Assembly (NCBI GenBank): GCA_900551055.1
Contig: URUK01000005.1
Coordinates: 1 to 64,000 of the forward strand
Reading direction: 5' to 3'
Length of the DNA: 64,000 nucleotides
Source of the DNA: an uncultured Prevotella sp.
GTDB lineage: Bacteria; Bacteroidota; Bacteroidia; Bacteroidales; Bacteroidaceae
Part shown: positions 53,182-62,492 of the stretch, piece after piece
Position numbering within the stretch: position 1 is the stretch's first letter
Layout: every line of letters starts with the position of its first letter
Notes under the pieces: model-generated
What the model was told of the DNA's origin: nothing
Database searches by the model: none
The model's input: the letters and a program-made list of their open reading frames with translations, nothing else
Position numbers and translations under genes: made by a program

Positions 53182-55683
53182 TTACGCCTTCTGTCCCTTC
53201 TTTTTGCGGTATCCGATGAACGCCGCAATGATGATTACGATGACTATTGCCGCGTAGGCTATGTAGGCAGTCGTTTCGGTCATGGTTACCGACTTAGGTC
53301 GGAACGTCAGCACTACCTTGTGCTTGCCGGGGGCTACGTTGAGGGCGCGCAGCAGGTAGTCGGCGCGTCCAAGCTCGGCAGGCTGGCCGTCGACGGTGGC
53401 CGTCCAGCTCGGGTAATACACCTCGGAGAACACTATCACGCCGCCGGTTTTCGAGTAAACGTCGTATTCAAGCTGGTCTGCCATGTACTTGGTGAGCTTT
53501 ACCGAGGCGGTGCTGTCCTGCACGGCCGACGTTTTCAGCACGTCCTTGAACCGCTTGTCGGCCACCGCTTCGCGGCGCAGGTCGATGCGGCCTACGGCGT
53601 CTATCTCGCCGTTGGCGTTGTCGGCGTAGGTTATGCGGTCGACAAACCATGCCGGGCCGTGTACGTATGGGTTCTTCACCGGCACTGTCTGTCCGCTTTG
53701 CAGCGGCAGGATGAAGTAGCGTGCGTTAAGTGCGTTGAGCATGGGGAACAGGCTGTCGCCGTTAACTTTCGTAATGTCGCCGCCTGCTTCGGCTATTGCC
53801 GGCATGAGCTTCTGCATCTCCGGTGATATGTAATAGTCGATGATGTCCTGATAACGGCGCAGCTTGGCCGCATGGTAGCCGCCTATGCTGTTGTGGTAAT
53901 ACGACGTTTCGTTCTCGTTGAACGTGTTTGACGCGAGGTTGAGCACGCGGTAATTGCCCAAGTCCGACTTGTCTTCAAGTATCAGCCGGTCGGTTTCCGT
54001 CATCTGGATGGGCGCTGTGCGCTCGCTCTTCGGCACGAACATGTCGTTGTTCAGGTATCGTTTGTCTATCTGCCACATGTCCACAAGGCACAGCAGTGTT
54101 ATCGCGCCTACCATGTAAGTGGCTTTAAGCTTCCCGGCCTTGTACAGCAACAGGCAGAGCGTACCTATTATGATAATGAACGCCGAGCGCCAGCAGTCGG
54201 CCGTGAACACGGCCTGCCGCATCTCGCGCAGGTTCTCCGTTACGGGCATGATATACTCTTGCGGCAGCGTGGAGAGGGCGCGCATCTCGGCTGAAGATAT
54301 GAAGTCGCTGAAGAAAAGGGTGGGGAAGAGGGCGAAGAGTATGGCTATGCCGCCCGTCAGTCCGAAGCTGATGTACACTGCCTTGATGCGTTTTGTCAGC
54401 AGCGACGGGTCCTCGACAATCTTTTTCAGCGCCAGCATGGCGAGCAACGGGATTGTAAACTCGGCAATGACGAGTATCGATGCCACCGTGCGGAACTTGG
54501 AGTACATCGGCATGTAGTCGATGAACAGGTCGGTCAGGGGCATGAAGTTCTTGCCCCATGACAGCAATATGCTGAGCACCGTGGCCGCAAGCAAGGCCCA
54601 CTTCATAGGCCCTTTGACGATGAACAGCCCCAGTATGAACAGCATCAGCACGAAAGCTCCGACGTAGACAGGACCCTGCGTGCCGGGCTGTTCGCCCCAG
54701 TATTGCCCCATCTGCTGATATATCATGTTGAATTCGGGGTTCGCCTTATCCATGGCTGTTTTGCTGTCGACAAGCGGCATGCTTGCTCCGCCCTTGGTGT
54801 TGGGCACAAGCAGCGTCCATGTTTCGCCTATTCCGTAGCTCCATTGGGTTATGTAGTCGCGGTCAAGTCCGCTTGCGCTCTGGTTGGCCGACTGCTCCTT
54901 TACAAGCTCGCTCTTGCCGCGCATCGACTCCTTGCTGTATTCCCACGTGTGGTAAAGGTTGCTAAGGTTTAGGCAGATGCCTATCACCGCTCCGGCGGCG
55001 CATACCGCCGTGGCTTTCCAGAAGTGCGCCATGCGCTTCTGTTTTATTGCTTCCACAAGGAAGGCGATAACCATGAACAGGATGACGAACAGGAAGTAGT
55101 ATGTCATCTGCACGTGGTTGGCGTTGATTTCAAACGCCGCGAAGATGGAGGTTACTGCCAGTCCCCACAGGTATTTGCCCTTGTACGCCAGCACGATGCC
55201 GGCTATCATGGGCGGCAGGTAGGCCAAAGCCATCACCTTCCATATGTGTCCGGCGGCTATGATGATGAGGAAATAGCTTGAGAACGCCCATATTATAGAG
55301 CCTAATACGGCAAGATGGCGGCGGAAGTCGAACGCGCGCAGCATGATGTAGAAGCCCAGGAGGTAGACGAACAGGTACCATACGTTTTCTGGCAGGTACA
55401 GGTGGTAGATGTTCACAGCCGTGTTTACGCCCTTCGTGCTGGCGTATTCGGGAGCGGTCTGGTATGTCGGCATGCCGCAGAAGATGGAGTTCATCCATCG
55501 TGAAACCTTGCCGGTTTCAGCGCGGTACTCGTCCATTTCGGGGCCGAGGCCTTTCCCGGCTGACGCGTCGTGGCGGTAAAGTATTTTCCCCTCGATGTCT
55601 GCCGGGAAGAAGTAAGCAACCGAAATAAGTGCGAACAGCACCACGGCCAGCACGTCGGGAAGGCATTTCTTTAATGTTTCCAT
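53182..55683 (-). CDS. YfhO family membrane protein
   Basis: An 833-residue protein with about 13 hydrophobic segments over residues 10-560 and one at the C-terminus, plus a large extracytoplasmic region (about 590-800). It matches the YfhO family of Bacillus and Bacteroidota, GT-C-fold-like proteins linked to glycosylation of cell-wall or lipid-linked polymers. NSIFCGMPTYQTAP and EYSKESMRGKSELV are typical of the Bacteroidota form. It is preceded by a TAnnTTTG box. Substrate unknown. Confidence 0.87.
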   Translation of the reverse strand: METLKKCLPDVLAVVLFALISVAYFFPADIEGKILYRHDASAGKGLGPEMDEYRAETGKVSRWMNSIFCGMPTYQTAPEYASTKGVNTAVNIYHLYLPENVWYLFVYLLGFYIMLRAFDFRRHLAVLGSIIWAFSSYFLIIIAAGHIWKVMALAYLPPMIAGIVLAYKGKYLWGLAVTSIFAAFEINANHVQMTYYFLFVILFMVIAFLVEAIKQKRMAHFWKATAVCAAGAVIGICLNLSNLYHTWEYSKESMRGKSELVKEQSANQSASGLDRDYITQWSYGIGETWTLLVPNTKGGASMPLVDSKTAMDKANPEFNMIYQQMGQYWGEQPGTQGPVYVGAFVLMLFILGLFIVKGPMKWALLAATVLSILLSWGKNFMPLTDLFIDYMPMYSKFRTVASILVIAEFTIPLLAMLALKKIVEDPSLLTKRIKAVYISFGLTGGIAILFALFPTLFFSDFISSAEMRALSTLPQEYIMPVTENLREMRQAVFTADCWRSAFIIIIGTLCLLLYKAGKLKATYMVGAITLLCLVDMWQIDKRYLNNDMFVPKSERTAPIQMTETDRLILEDKSDLGNYRVLNLASNTFNENETSYYHNSIGGYHAAKLRRYQDIIDYYISPEMQKLMPAIAEAGGDITKVNGDSLFPMLNALNARYFILPLQSGQTVPVKNPYVHGPAWFVDRITYADNANGEIDAVGRIDLRREAVADKRFKDVLKTSAVQDSTASVKLTKYMADQLEYDVYSKTGGVIVFSEVYYPSWTATVDGQPAELGRADYLLRALNVAPGKHKVVLTFRPKSVTMTETTAYIAYAAIVIVIIIAAFIGYRKKKGQKA

Positions 55684-55721
55684 TGTCTGTCGATGTTTTT
55701 CCTAATCATTATTTTGATGTG

Positions 55722-55729
55722 CAAAAGTA
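55722..55729 (-). promoter_or_regulatory. -7 box of the YfhO gene
   Basis: CAAAAGTA on + reads TACTTTTG on -, about 40 bases before ATG 55683. Confidence 0.5.
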
Positions 55730-55783
55730 ATATATATAATGTAAAAAGCCGTCGTTTGGTTGTGAAAAATGCCTTTTTTCAGT

Positions 55784-56012
55784 TGACAAGTGGATGAGGG
55801 ACAAGCAGACGAGGTAGTTTGTTTAGTTGACAAGTGGACGAGTTTTAGTTGACAAGTAGACGAGTTTTTAGTTGACAAGTGGACGAGGGACAAGCAGACG
55901 AGGTGATTTGTTTTGCTTGTCAGCAGTTCCAGTTTTATCAATAAGCAAACTGCCTCGTCTGCTTGTCCCTCGTCCACTTGTCAACTAAAAACTCGTCCAC
56001 TTGTCAACTAAA
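55784..56012. repeat. Large inverted GACAAGT/GGACGAG heptad repeat
   Basis: A left arm of ~120 bases (55784-55907), including three copies of AGTTGACAAGTGGACGAG, and a right arm of ~75 bases (55936-56010). It is the longest of this family here. The next ~165 bases (56013-56180) show no gene. Confidence 0.85.
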
Positions 56013-56180
56013 TAGTTGGAAATGCGTGTCAAAACGTCATTTGCCGTTTTTTGAAATCTTTACAGTCGGAAATCGCAAAACAGTCTCTTCCCCTGCCTTG
56101 TTTCATTGCCCGTATCGTGCGAATGGCTTTCTTGATTGTTGCGTGACTGTTATTCGCAGATTGAAACGCCGCTTCTCATG

Positions 56181-56274
56181 CCTTGAAAGGCGGTCTTCGG
56201 CCTTGCAAAAGGTGGCCTTTGTGGTTGTAAAAGGCCGTGTTTTGCACTGCTGAAGGCCGCCTTTTGCACTGCAG
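56181..56274. repeat. 22-bp dyad repeat array upstream of mtnN
   Basis: Units with cores GAAAGGCGGTCTTC, AAAAGGTGGCCTTTG, AAAAGGCCGTGTTTTGC and GAAGGCCGCCTTTTGC. Then about 270 bases without a gene before the mtnN promoter. Confidence 0.8.
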
Positions 56275-56544
56275 TTGATGCCGGTTCGGCACTTTGGCAG
56301 ATGTAAACGGCTGGATGCCAGGCTGTTACGCGGATTGTTGGAAAATGTGCCAAATACGGCAACTTGCCGTTAACGGGCCTGCACCGGGTGTGCCGTGGCT
56401 GTTCCTGAAGCGCCAAACGGTTTTCTTGCAAAGTCAAAATGCAACCGCAAACAGTATTTTTTGCTCCTTTTTGATGCTTTCTGCCATGGCTCGTGCGCAG
56501 CCAAATTTTTCATTGTTCATTATTCGTTATTCATTAAAAATATG

Positions 56545-56552
56545 TATTTTTG
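56545..56552 (+). promoter_or_regulatory. -7 box of mtnN
   Basis: TATTTTTG, 25 bases before ATG 56577. Confidence 0.5.
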
Positions 56553-56576
56553 CACTCCATACAGACACATCCATAC

Positions 56577-57260
56577 ATGAAAATAGGTATAATCGTAGCA
56601 ATGGACAAGGAGCTTGTCCAGCTAAAGTCGCTGCTTGACGACGCCACTGTGGAGCGCCGTCACAACAAGGATTTTATCCTCGGAACAATCGGCGGCAAAG
56701 AAATTGTATTGCAGAAGTGCGGCATAGGCAAGGTGAACTCTGCCATAGGGGCTGTCGAGATGATAGACTGCTACCAGCCTGACATCATCGTCTCGACCGG
56801 CGTTGCAGGTGGGGCGGACAGCAGGATGGAAGTAACCGACGTTGTTGTGGGCACGGAATACTGCTATCATGACGCATATTGCGGCGACGATTGCGCCTTC
56901 GGGCAAATCATGGGGATGCCCGCCGTGTTCCGTGCACGTCAGGATTTGGTAGACAAGGCAGTGGCCGCCTGCGGCGACAAGGCCGTCTTCACGGGCCTGA
57001 TTGTCAGCGGCGAGTGGTTTGTCAACACGCAGAACAAGATGCGTGCCATCCTCGCCCGTTTCCCCAAGGCTATCGCCGTAGACATGGAGAGCAGCTCTAT
57101 CGCTCATACGTGCCACATCTACGGAGTGCCGTTCATCAGCTTCCGCGTAATCAGCGACCTGCCGCTGAAGGACACGAAGGCGTCGCAGTACTTCGACTTC
57201 TGGGCGCGTCTGGCCGACAACTCGTTCACGCTGACAAAGCGGTTTATCGCGTCTTTATAA
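56577..57260 (+). CDS. mtnN: 5'-Methylthioadenosine/S-adenosylhomocysteine nucleosidase
   Basis: Cleaves adenine from S-adenosylhomocysteine and methylthioadenosine, giving S-ribosylhomocysteine for LuxS. A 227-residue protein: MKIGIIVAMDKELVQLKSLL at the N-terminus, STGVAGGADSRMEVTDVVVG near 72-91, AVDMESSSIAHTC near 169-181 with the ribose-binding Met-Glu, and a late ISDLPLKD motif with the catalytic Asp. ATG 56577 is chosen over the upstream ATG 56550, which lies too near the promoter box. It is followed by a repeat hairpin and luxS. Confidence 0.95.
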   Translation: MKIGIIVAMDKELVQLKSLLDDATVERRHNKDFILGTIGGKEIVLQKCGIGKVNSAIGAVEMIDCYQPDIIVSTGVAGGADSRMEVTDVVVGTEYCYHDAYCGDDCAFGQIMGMPAVFRARQDLVDKAVAACGDKAVFTGLIVSGEWFVNTQNKMRAILARFPKAIAVDMESSSIAHTCHIYGVPFISFRVISDLPLKDTKASQYFDFWARLADNSFTLTKRFIASL

Positions 57261-57392
57261 TTAAGAATTAAGAGTTAAGAATTAAGAAAATCACCTTTGC
57301 TGCAGCAAAACATATATTCCTAATTCTTAACTCTTAATTCTTAACTCTCAAAGTCATATTTTCTTAATTCTTAACTCTTAATTCTTAATTGT
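57261..57392. repeat. Inverted AGAATTA/AGAGTTA heptad repeat between mtnN and luxS
   Basis: Left arm 57261-57288; right arms 57329-57352 and 57362-57391, ending 2 bases before the luxS start codon. Same two-right-arm form as 3203-3366. Confidence 0.85.
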
Positions 57393-57872
57393 ATGAAGAC
57401 CATTCCCAGCTTCACCATCAACCACGAAAAACTGTTGCGTGGCATATACGTTTCGCGCAAGGACAGCGTAGGGACAGACACCGTTACCACGTTTGACATA
57501 CGCATGAAAGAGCCTAACCGCGAGCCGGCTCTTCATCCGGGCGCGCTCCATACGATAGAACATCTCGCCGCAACGTACCTCCGCAACGACCCGGAATGGG
57601 CCGACCGTATAGTCTACTGGGGGCCTATGGGCTGCCTTACGGGCAATTACCTGCTGATGCGCGGCGACCTTTCGCCGCGTGACATCCTGCCGCTGATGCG
57701 GCGCACGTTCGCCTTCATCGCCTCGTTCGAGGGCGAAGTGCCCGGAGCGCAGCCGCGCGACTGCGGCAATTACCTGCTCCACGACCTGCCCATGGCACGC
57801 CTCGAAGCACGCAAGTTCCTGACTGAAGTGCTTGAAGTGATGACCGAAGGAAACATGAACTATCCTGAATGA
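57393..57872 (+). CDS. luxS: S-ribosylhomocysteine lyase LuxS
   Basis: Splits S-ribosylhomocysteine into homocysteine and DPD, the precursor of autoinducer 2. Metal ligands His53 and His57 (HTIEH) and Cys124 (RDCGNYLL), with the catalytic Cys81 (GCLTGNYLL), are all present. 159 residues is the normal length. With mtnN just upstream it completes the activated-methyl recycling route. The start is separated from mtnN by a repeat that ends at the ATG; whether translation depends on that hairpin is open. Confidence 0.97.
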   Translation: MKTIPSFTINHEKLLRGIYVSRKDSVGTDTVTTFDIRMKEPNREPALHPGALHTIEHLAATYLRNDPEWADRIVYWGPMGCLTGNYLLMRGDLSPRDILPLMRRTFAFIASFEGEVPGAQPRDCGNYLLHDLPMARLEARKFLTEVLEVMTEGNMNYPE

Positions 57873-58026
57873 TAAGTAGACAAGTGACAAGTTGACAAGC
57901 AGACAAGGAGATTTGTTTAGTAGACGAGTGACGAGTTGACAAGTAGACAAGGAGATTACACATATTAAAATGTTGTTTTGTAAAGCAATCCTCTTGTCCA
58001 CTTGTCAACTCGTCACTTGTCTGCTA
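57868..58026. repeat. Inverted GACAAGT/GACAAGC heptad repeat between luxS and the MATE gene
   Basis: Left arm 57871-57957 (two blocks), right arm 57990-58026, running into the 3' end of the MATE gene. It lies between convergent genes. Confidence 0.8.
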
Positions 58027-59303
58027 TAAATAAAGAACTGCACTATTCCACGCATCGAGACGAACGCTATGAACGCCGCCCACAGCCCGTGGTTGGCAAA
58101 ATGGCCGTGTGTGGCGGCGTAGATTGTGAAGAACGTGGCGGCGGCAGCTGCCATTGAGACGAGCATTCCGCGTGTCATTGTGCAGCCGATGAACACCCCG
58201 TCCCATACGAACGACGCCGTTCCGGCCAGCGGAATGGCAAGTGCCCAATAATAATAGGTGTGTGATGCCGCAACGACATGCGGCTCGTCGGTGAGCAGCG
58301 ACAGGAAAGCGTCGCCCCCGAGACCGTAAACCAAGGTGAAGGCGGCGGCCATCGCGAAGCCCCAACGGAAGAGGTGGCGCACCGTGTCGCGCAAGGCTGC
58401 CGCGTTGCGTGCGCCGAAATAGCGGCCCGACAGCGCCTCGCCGGCGTAGGCGAAGCCGTCCATGACGTATGAGAAGAGCAGGTAAAACTGCATCAGGAGC
58501 GTGTTTACGGCCAGCACAACCTCACCCTGCCATGAACCGGCTGACGTGAAAAACAGCATGACCGACACCATGCAGAGCGTCCGGAGGAATATGTCGCGGT
58601 TGACGGAGAAGAACCGCCGCATGTCATCCCGTCGCCATACGCCCTGCCATGAGAAGTATGTGTGCAGGCGGCGGTAGTGCTTCCAGTACAGGGCTGCGGC
58701 CATTATAAAGCCGGCATACTGTGCGGTGAGCGTGCCCAAGGCCACTCCCTCGACCTTCATTCCGCATCCGAACACAAGGAAAGTGCTTGCGCAGATGTTG
58801 ACGATGTTCTGCACTATGGCTACGGCCATTGGCGACCGGGAGTTCTGCATGCCTATGAACCACCCCGAAAGGCTGAACAGTCCGAGCATGGCCGGTGCCC
58901 CGTAGATTAGCGTGTTGAAGTAGATTGCCGTCAGGCGTGCCACCTCTTCCGTAGGCTGCATTATGGCTAAGGCCGCCGTGAGCAGCGGTTTTTGCAGAAG
59001 GATGAGGGCCGCCGCCACGGCGAAGGCTATGCCGAGGGAACGCGCCAGGAGGCGTGTCACCTCGCGGAAGTCGCGCCGCCCGAGCGCCTGCGATGTCATT
59101 CCGCTTGTTCCCATGCGAAGAAAGCCGAATATCCAGTAGGTCACATTGAACATCATTCCGCCCACGGCGATGGCTCCTATGTATGCCGCCGCGCCGAGAT
59201 GGCCCACTATCGTCACGTCGACCAGTCCCAAGAGCGGCACCGTAATGTTGCTTACGATGGAGGGCAGGGCTATCTTCAGTATTTCCTTATTACGCTTGTC
59301 CAT
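58005..59303 (-). CDS. MATE family efflux transporter (DinF-like)
   Basis: A 432-residue inner-membrane exporter with about 12 hydrophobic segments, probably expelling drugs or metabolites in exchange for cations. The start KIALPSIVSNITVPLLGLVD with VGHLGAAAYIGAIAVGG and the segment GTSGMTSQALGRRDF near residues 65-80 are typical of the DinF subgroup. The last residues are encoded by repeat DNA. It has a TAACTTTG promoter box. Confidence 0.92.
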   Translation of the reverse strand: MDKRNKEILKIALPSIVSNITVPLLGLVDVTIVGHLGAAAYIGAIAVGGMMFNVTYWIFGFLRMGTSGMTSQALGRRDFREVTRLLARSLGIAFAVAAALILLQKPLLTAALAIMQPTEEVARLTAIYFNTLIYGAPAMLGLFSLSGWFIGMQNSRSPMAVAIVQNIVNICASTFLVFGCGMKVEGVALGTLTAQYAGFIMAAALYWKHYRRLHTYFSWQGVWRRDDMRRFFSVNRDIFLRTLCMVSVMLFFTSAGSWQGEVVLAVNTLLMQFYLLFSYVMDGFAYAGEALSGRYFGARNAAALRDTVRHLFRWGFAMAAAFTLVYGLGGDAFLSLLTDEPHVVAASHTYYYWALAIPLAGTASFVWDGVFIGCTMTRGMLVSMAAAAATFFTIYAATHGHFANHGLWAAFIAFVSMRGIVQFFIYSRQVTS

Positions 59304-59316
59304 TGCTGTCAGGGCG

Positions 59317-59324
59317 CAAAGTTA
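59317..59324 (-). promoter_or_regulatory. -7 box of the MATE gene
   Basis: CAAAGTTA on + reads TAACTTTG on -, 14 bases before ATG 59303, giving a very short leader. Confidence 0.55.
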
Positions 59325-59334
59325 GCCATTATTT

Positions 59335-59395
59335 GTAAAAGGTGAAAAGGTAAAAGGGTAAAAGTAAAAAGGTGAAAGGGTAAAAAGGTAAAAAC
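59335..59395. repeat. AAAAGGTG/AAAAGGTA repeat, one-sided
   Basis: Seven or eight tandem 7-8-bp variants of AAAAGGT without a complementary arm nearby. Related to the 23189-23322 arms. Confidence 0.7.
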
Positions 59396-59414
59396 GCCTT
59401 GCGGCATGTGGTTT

Positions 59415-59503
59415 TCTAAAAGGCCGCATTTCGCGTTGTAAAAGGTGGCCTTTTAGCGTGCGAAAGGTGGCCTTTTAAAGGCCAAAAGGCCACCTTTTGC
59501 AAA
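59415..59503. repeat. 22-bp dyad repeat array
   Basis: Units AAAAGGCCGCATTTCGC, AAAAGGTGGCCTTTTAGC, GAAAGGTGGCCTTTTAAAGG, AAAAGGCCACCTTTTGC. Located between the divergent MATE and beta-barrel genes. Confidence 0.85.
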
Positions 59504-59597
59504 CCGGTTTGCCGCCGCGTGTGTTACCGCTTGACACTCAACGGTTTGCGAAAAACAAAAAACAGGCCGAAAACTTTTAGTTGAATGTCTTTTTTAT

Positions 59598-59605
59598 TAC
59601 CTTTG
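59598..59605 (+). promoter_or_regulatory. -7 box of the outer-membrane beta-barrel gene
   Basis: TACCTTTG; leader about 165 bases to ATG 59777. Within the leader GTCCCGG and CCGGGAC (about 59733-59762) can pair near the start codon. Confidence 0.55.
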
Positions 59606-59776
59606 CATCTGCATCAAACGACCGTCAGAAGTGTGCCGGAAGCATCTTGACGAGACATAAAAAACGTTAAAAGACATGCGCTCTTGTCACATTCCGGCGT
59701 GGCGGAACGTATATATTGAAACACGTGCAACCATGTCCCGGTTTGCAGGTAATTCCGGGACGAAACATAAACATCC

Positions 59777-62296
59777 ATGTACAAATATCTTGTTTTGTTG
59801 TTATTGGTGCTTGCGCAGGCTCACGTTGCGGTGTCGGCTGCAGGCGGTGACGGCTTTACCGTCAAGGGATTGGTGGTTGACTCGATAACCGGCGAGGGCG
59901 AACCTTACGCCACCGTGCGTGTTGAAAAAGCCGACGTGCCGGGCGAGGCGGTGAAAATGCTCGTCACGAAGAGCGACGGAAGCTTCACCGTCAGCCTCGC
60001 AGACAAGGGCAAGTACCGCCTGACGGTAAGCTCGATGGGGCGCGCCGACATTGTAAAAGACTTCACATTAGAGGCCGGCAAGCCAGCTGTCGACCTCGAC
60101 AAGATGCCTATACATGACGCCGCTAACGTTCTTGCAGGCGTTGAAGTGACGGCGCAGAAGCCCCTTGTGACGGCCGACATCGACAAGATTGGCTACGACG
60201 TGGAGAGTGACCCCGACTCTAAGACCAACACGGTAATGGAGATGCTGCGCAAGGTTCCTATGGTGACGGTTGACGGAGAGGACAATATCCAGGTGAACGG
60301 CAGCTCGTCTTTCAAGGTGTACGTCAACGGGCGGCCAAACAACATGATGTCAAACAACCCCAAGGAGGTGCTCAAAAGCATGCCGGCCAACACCATAAAG
60401 AAGATAGAAGTCATAACAAACCCCGGCCCGAAGTATGACGCCGAGGGTGTGGGCGGCATTCTCAACATCGTCACTGTAGGCTCCGGCTTCGAGGGATATA
60501 CCGTCACCGTGAGTGCCAACGGCAGCAATACAGGAGTGGGCGGAGGCTTGTTCGGCACGGTGAAGGCGGGCAAATTCACCGTCAGTGCACGCTATAACTA
60601 CAACCATAACAGCCAGCCGCGCAGCTATTCGGGCAGCACGCTCACCGTGACCGATGAGAACCCGTCGTCCGCTTCGGCTAACATCGAAAGCGAGGGGAGC
60701 AGCAAAAGCCGCAGCAACTTCCAGTCGGGAAGCCTCGAAGCGAGCTATGAAATAGACACGTTGAACCTCGTCACCGCATCGTTCGGCCTGTGGGGCAACA
60801 ATTACAGCAGCCGCGGCACGTCGTCGACGGTGGGCACCAGTCCGCTCGACGGCGGCGGACTGTACAGTTACTCCATGCCTTCGCACAGCCGGAACTCGTG
60901 GTTCTCGATAGAGGGAAGCGTCGATTACCAGCGTCTTTTCAAGGTGAAGGACCGCATGCTGACCTTCTCTTACCGCATAAGCACCGACCCGGAGACTTCA
61001 GATTCGTACACCGACTACGACGATATGGACGCCGTTGCCGACTGGCAAGACTATCTGCAGCGTCTCGAAAACCAGCATAATGACGGCTCGCAGCGCACCA
61101 CCGAGCATACGTTCCAGCTCGATTACACCACTCCGATAGGCAAACTTCACACCTTGGAGGCCGGCGCAAAGTACATATTGCGCAACAACTCGTCGGAAAA
61201 CGACCGCTATACCATGGCTGCGACGGCCACCGGCGACTATGAGTTTGACGAGGACCACAGCTCGCACTACAGGCATAACAACGACATCATTGCCGCCTAC
61301 TTGGGTTACGGACTCAAGTGGAAGAAGCTCTCCGGACGGCTCGGACTGCGTTATGAGCACACCATACAGGACGTGAAATACCTGCTCGGGCGCGGCGACG
61401 ACTTCCGAAAAGACTTCGATGACTTCGTCCCGTCGGCCTCAATCGGCTACCGCCTGACCGACACGCAGAACCTGCGCTTGGGCTACAACATGCGTATTTA
61501 CCGCCCCGGAATATGGTACTTGAACCCTTATCTCGACGATTCCAACCCTACGTCGATAAGCCAGGGCAACCCGAACCTTGTCAGCGAGAAGAGCCATTCG
61601 TTCTCTCTCGGCTACAACAGCTTCACCACCAAGCTGAGCGTTAACCTGTCATTGCGCTACAGTTTCACGAACAACAGCATCGAAAGCGTGTCCTCCCTCG
61701 TCAACGACAACGACATTGCAGGTCTTCAGAACCCGACAGGCAAGAGCGTGCTGTACACCACTTACCGCAACATAGGCAAGACACGCTCGGCCAACTTGAG
61801 TGCATACGTCAACTATAACCCCTTCACCACGACGCGCATCTACGTCAACATGTACGGCGGATGGAAGTATCTTTCAGACGGGGGAGACCTTAGCAACCAC
61901 GGATGGAACATGTTTGCATACGGCGGAGTGCAGCAAACGCTGCCCAAAGACTGGCGTATCAGTCTTAACATGTACGGCCAGACACCGTGGATTTCGCTGC
62001 AAGGAAAGGGCGACGGGCAGTTTGGCTACACGTTAAGCGTAACCAAGCAGATGCTTAAAAACAGGCTTTCCATATCGGCTTTTGCCGGCAATTTCTTCAA
62101 GAAATACATGCGTTATGAGAACACGACGACAAGCACCGGCTTCACGCAACGCTCTTGGAGCAAGTTCAATCAGCAGCATTTCGGCGTTAGCGTGAGCTTC
62201 CGCATAGGCGAACTGAAGGCGTCTGTAAAGAAGGCGGAGCGCACTATAAGCAACGACGACGTGAAAGAAGGAGGGCAGCAGGGCGGCGGACAGTAG
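59777..62296 (+). CDS. Outer-membrane beta-barrel protein, TonB-dependent-receptor-like
   Basis: An 839-residue outer-membrane protein. A signal peptide (about residues 1-21) is followed by a carboxypeptidase-like regulatory domain (about 27-115, VKGLVVDSITGEGEPYATVR). Then come a plug-like region (VMEMLRKVPMVTVDGEDNIQ, KVYVNGRPNNMM, IKKIEVITNPGPKYDAEGVG) and a long beta-barrel, as in the OMP_b-brl_3 family. No TonB box is certain, no SusD partner is adjacent, and the C-terminus ends in a GGQQGGGQ tail rather than an aromatic residue. The ligand is unknown. Confidence 0.88.
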   Translation: MYKYLVLLLLVLAQAHVAVSAAGGDGFTVKGLVVDSITGEGEPYATVRVEKADVPGEAVKMLVTKSDGSFTVSLADKGKYRLTVSSMGRADIVKDFTLEAGKPAVDLDKMPIHDAANVLAGVEVTAQKPLVTADIDKIGYDVESDPDSKTNTVMEMLRKVPMVTVDGEDNIQVNGSSSFKVYVNGRPNNMMSNNPKEVLKSMPANTIKKIEVITNPGPKYDAEGVGGILNIVTVGSGFEGYTVTVSANGSNTGVGGGLFGTVKAGKFTVSARYNYNHNSQPRSYSGSTLTVTDENPSSASANIESEGSSKSRSNFQSGSLEASYEIDTLNLVTASFGLWGNNYSSRGTSSTVGTSPLDGGGLYSYSMPSHSRNSWFSIEGSVDYQRLFKVKDRMLTFSYRISTDPETSDSYTDYDDMDAVADWQDYLQRLENQHNDGSQRTTEHTFQLDYTTPIGKLHTLEAGAKYILRNNSSENDRYTMAATATGDYEFDEDHSSHYRHNNDIIAAYLGYGLKWKKLSGRLGLRYEHTIQDVKYLLGRGDDFRKDFDDFVPSASIGYRLTDTQNLRLGYNMRIYRPGIWYLNPYLDDSNPTSISQGNPNLVSEKSHSFSLGYNSFTTKLSVNLSLRYSFTNNSIESVSSLVNDNDIAGLQNPTGKSVLYTTYRNIGKTRSANLSAYVNYNPFTTTRIYVNMYGGWKYLSDGGDLSNHGWNMFAYGGVQQTLPKDWRISLNMYGQTPWISLQGKGDGQFGYTLSVTKQMLKNRLSISAFAGNFFKKYMRYENTTTSTGFTQRSWSKFNQQHFGVSVSFRIGELKASVKKAERTISNDDVKEGGQQGGGQ

Positions 62297-62314
62297 AAGG
62301 CAAACGACCGTTGC

Positions 62315-62428
62315 CTATCTGCCTGATAATCAGCGGCATTGTAAAAGGTGGTCTTTTAGCTTGCAAAAGGCCACCTTTTACAATGCGAAAGACGGCCTTT
62401 TGGAAGCCAAAAGACCGTCTTTTGCAAA
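62315..62428. repeat. 22-bp dyad repeat array between convergent genes
   Basis: A lead-in CTGATAATCAG, then units AAAAGGTGGTCTTTTAGC, AAAAGGCCACCTTTTAC, GAAAGACGGCCTTTTGG, AAAAGACCGTCTTTTGC. Hairpins could end both transcripts. Confidence 0.85.
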
Positions 62429-62492
62429 ACGCCTGTTTGTGAGTTAGTGTTAAAGTGGCCGTAAGGCGTTGCCTTAAAGCTGCGTAACCGCC

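Noticed and set aside
53044..53826. + strand frame of 260 codons across a repeat and the YfhO 3' end
   Set aside because: It starts in repeat DNA and is antisense to YfhO; no domain.
55784..56012. CRISPR-like tandem repeats
   Set aside because: The period is 7 bases with no unique spacers, and the two arms are complementary; no cas genes are present.
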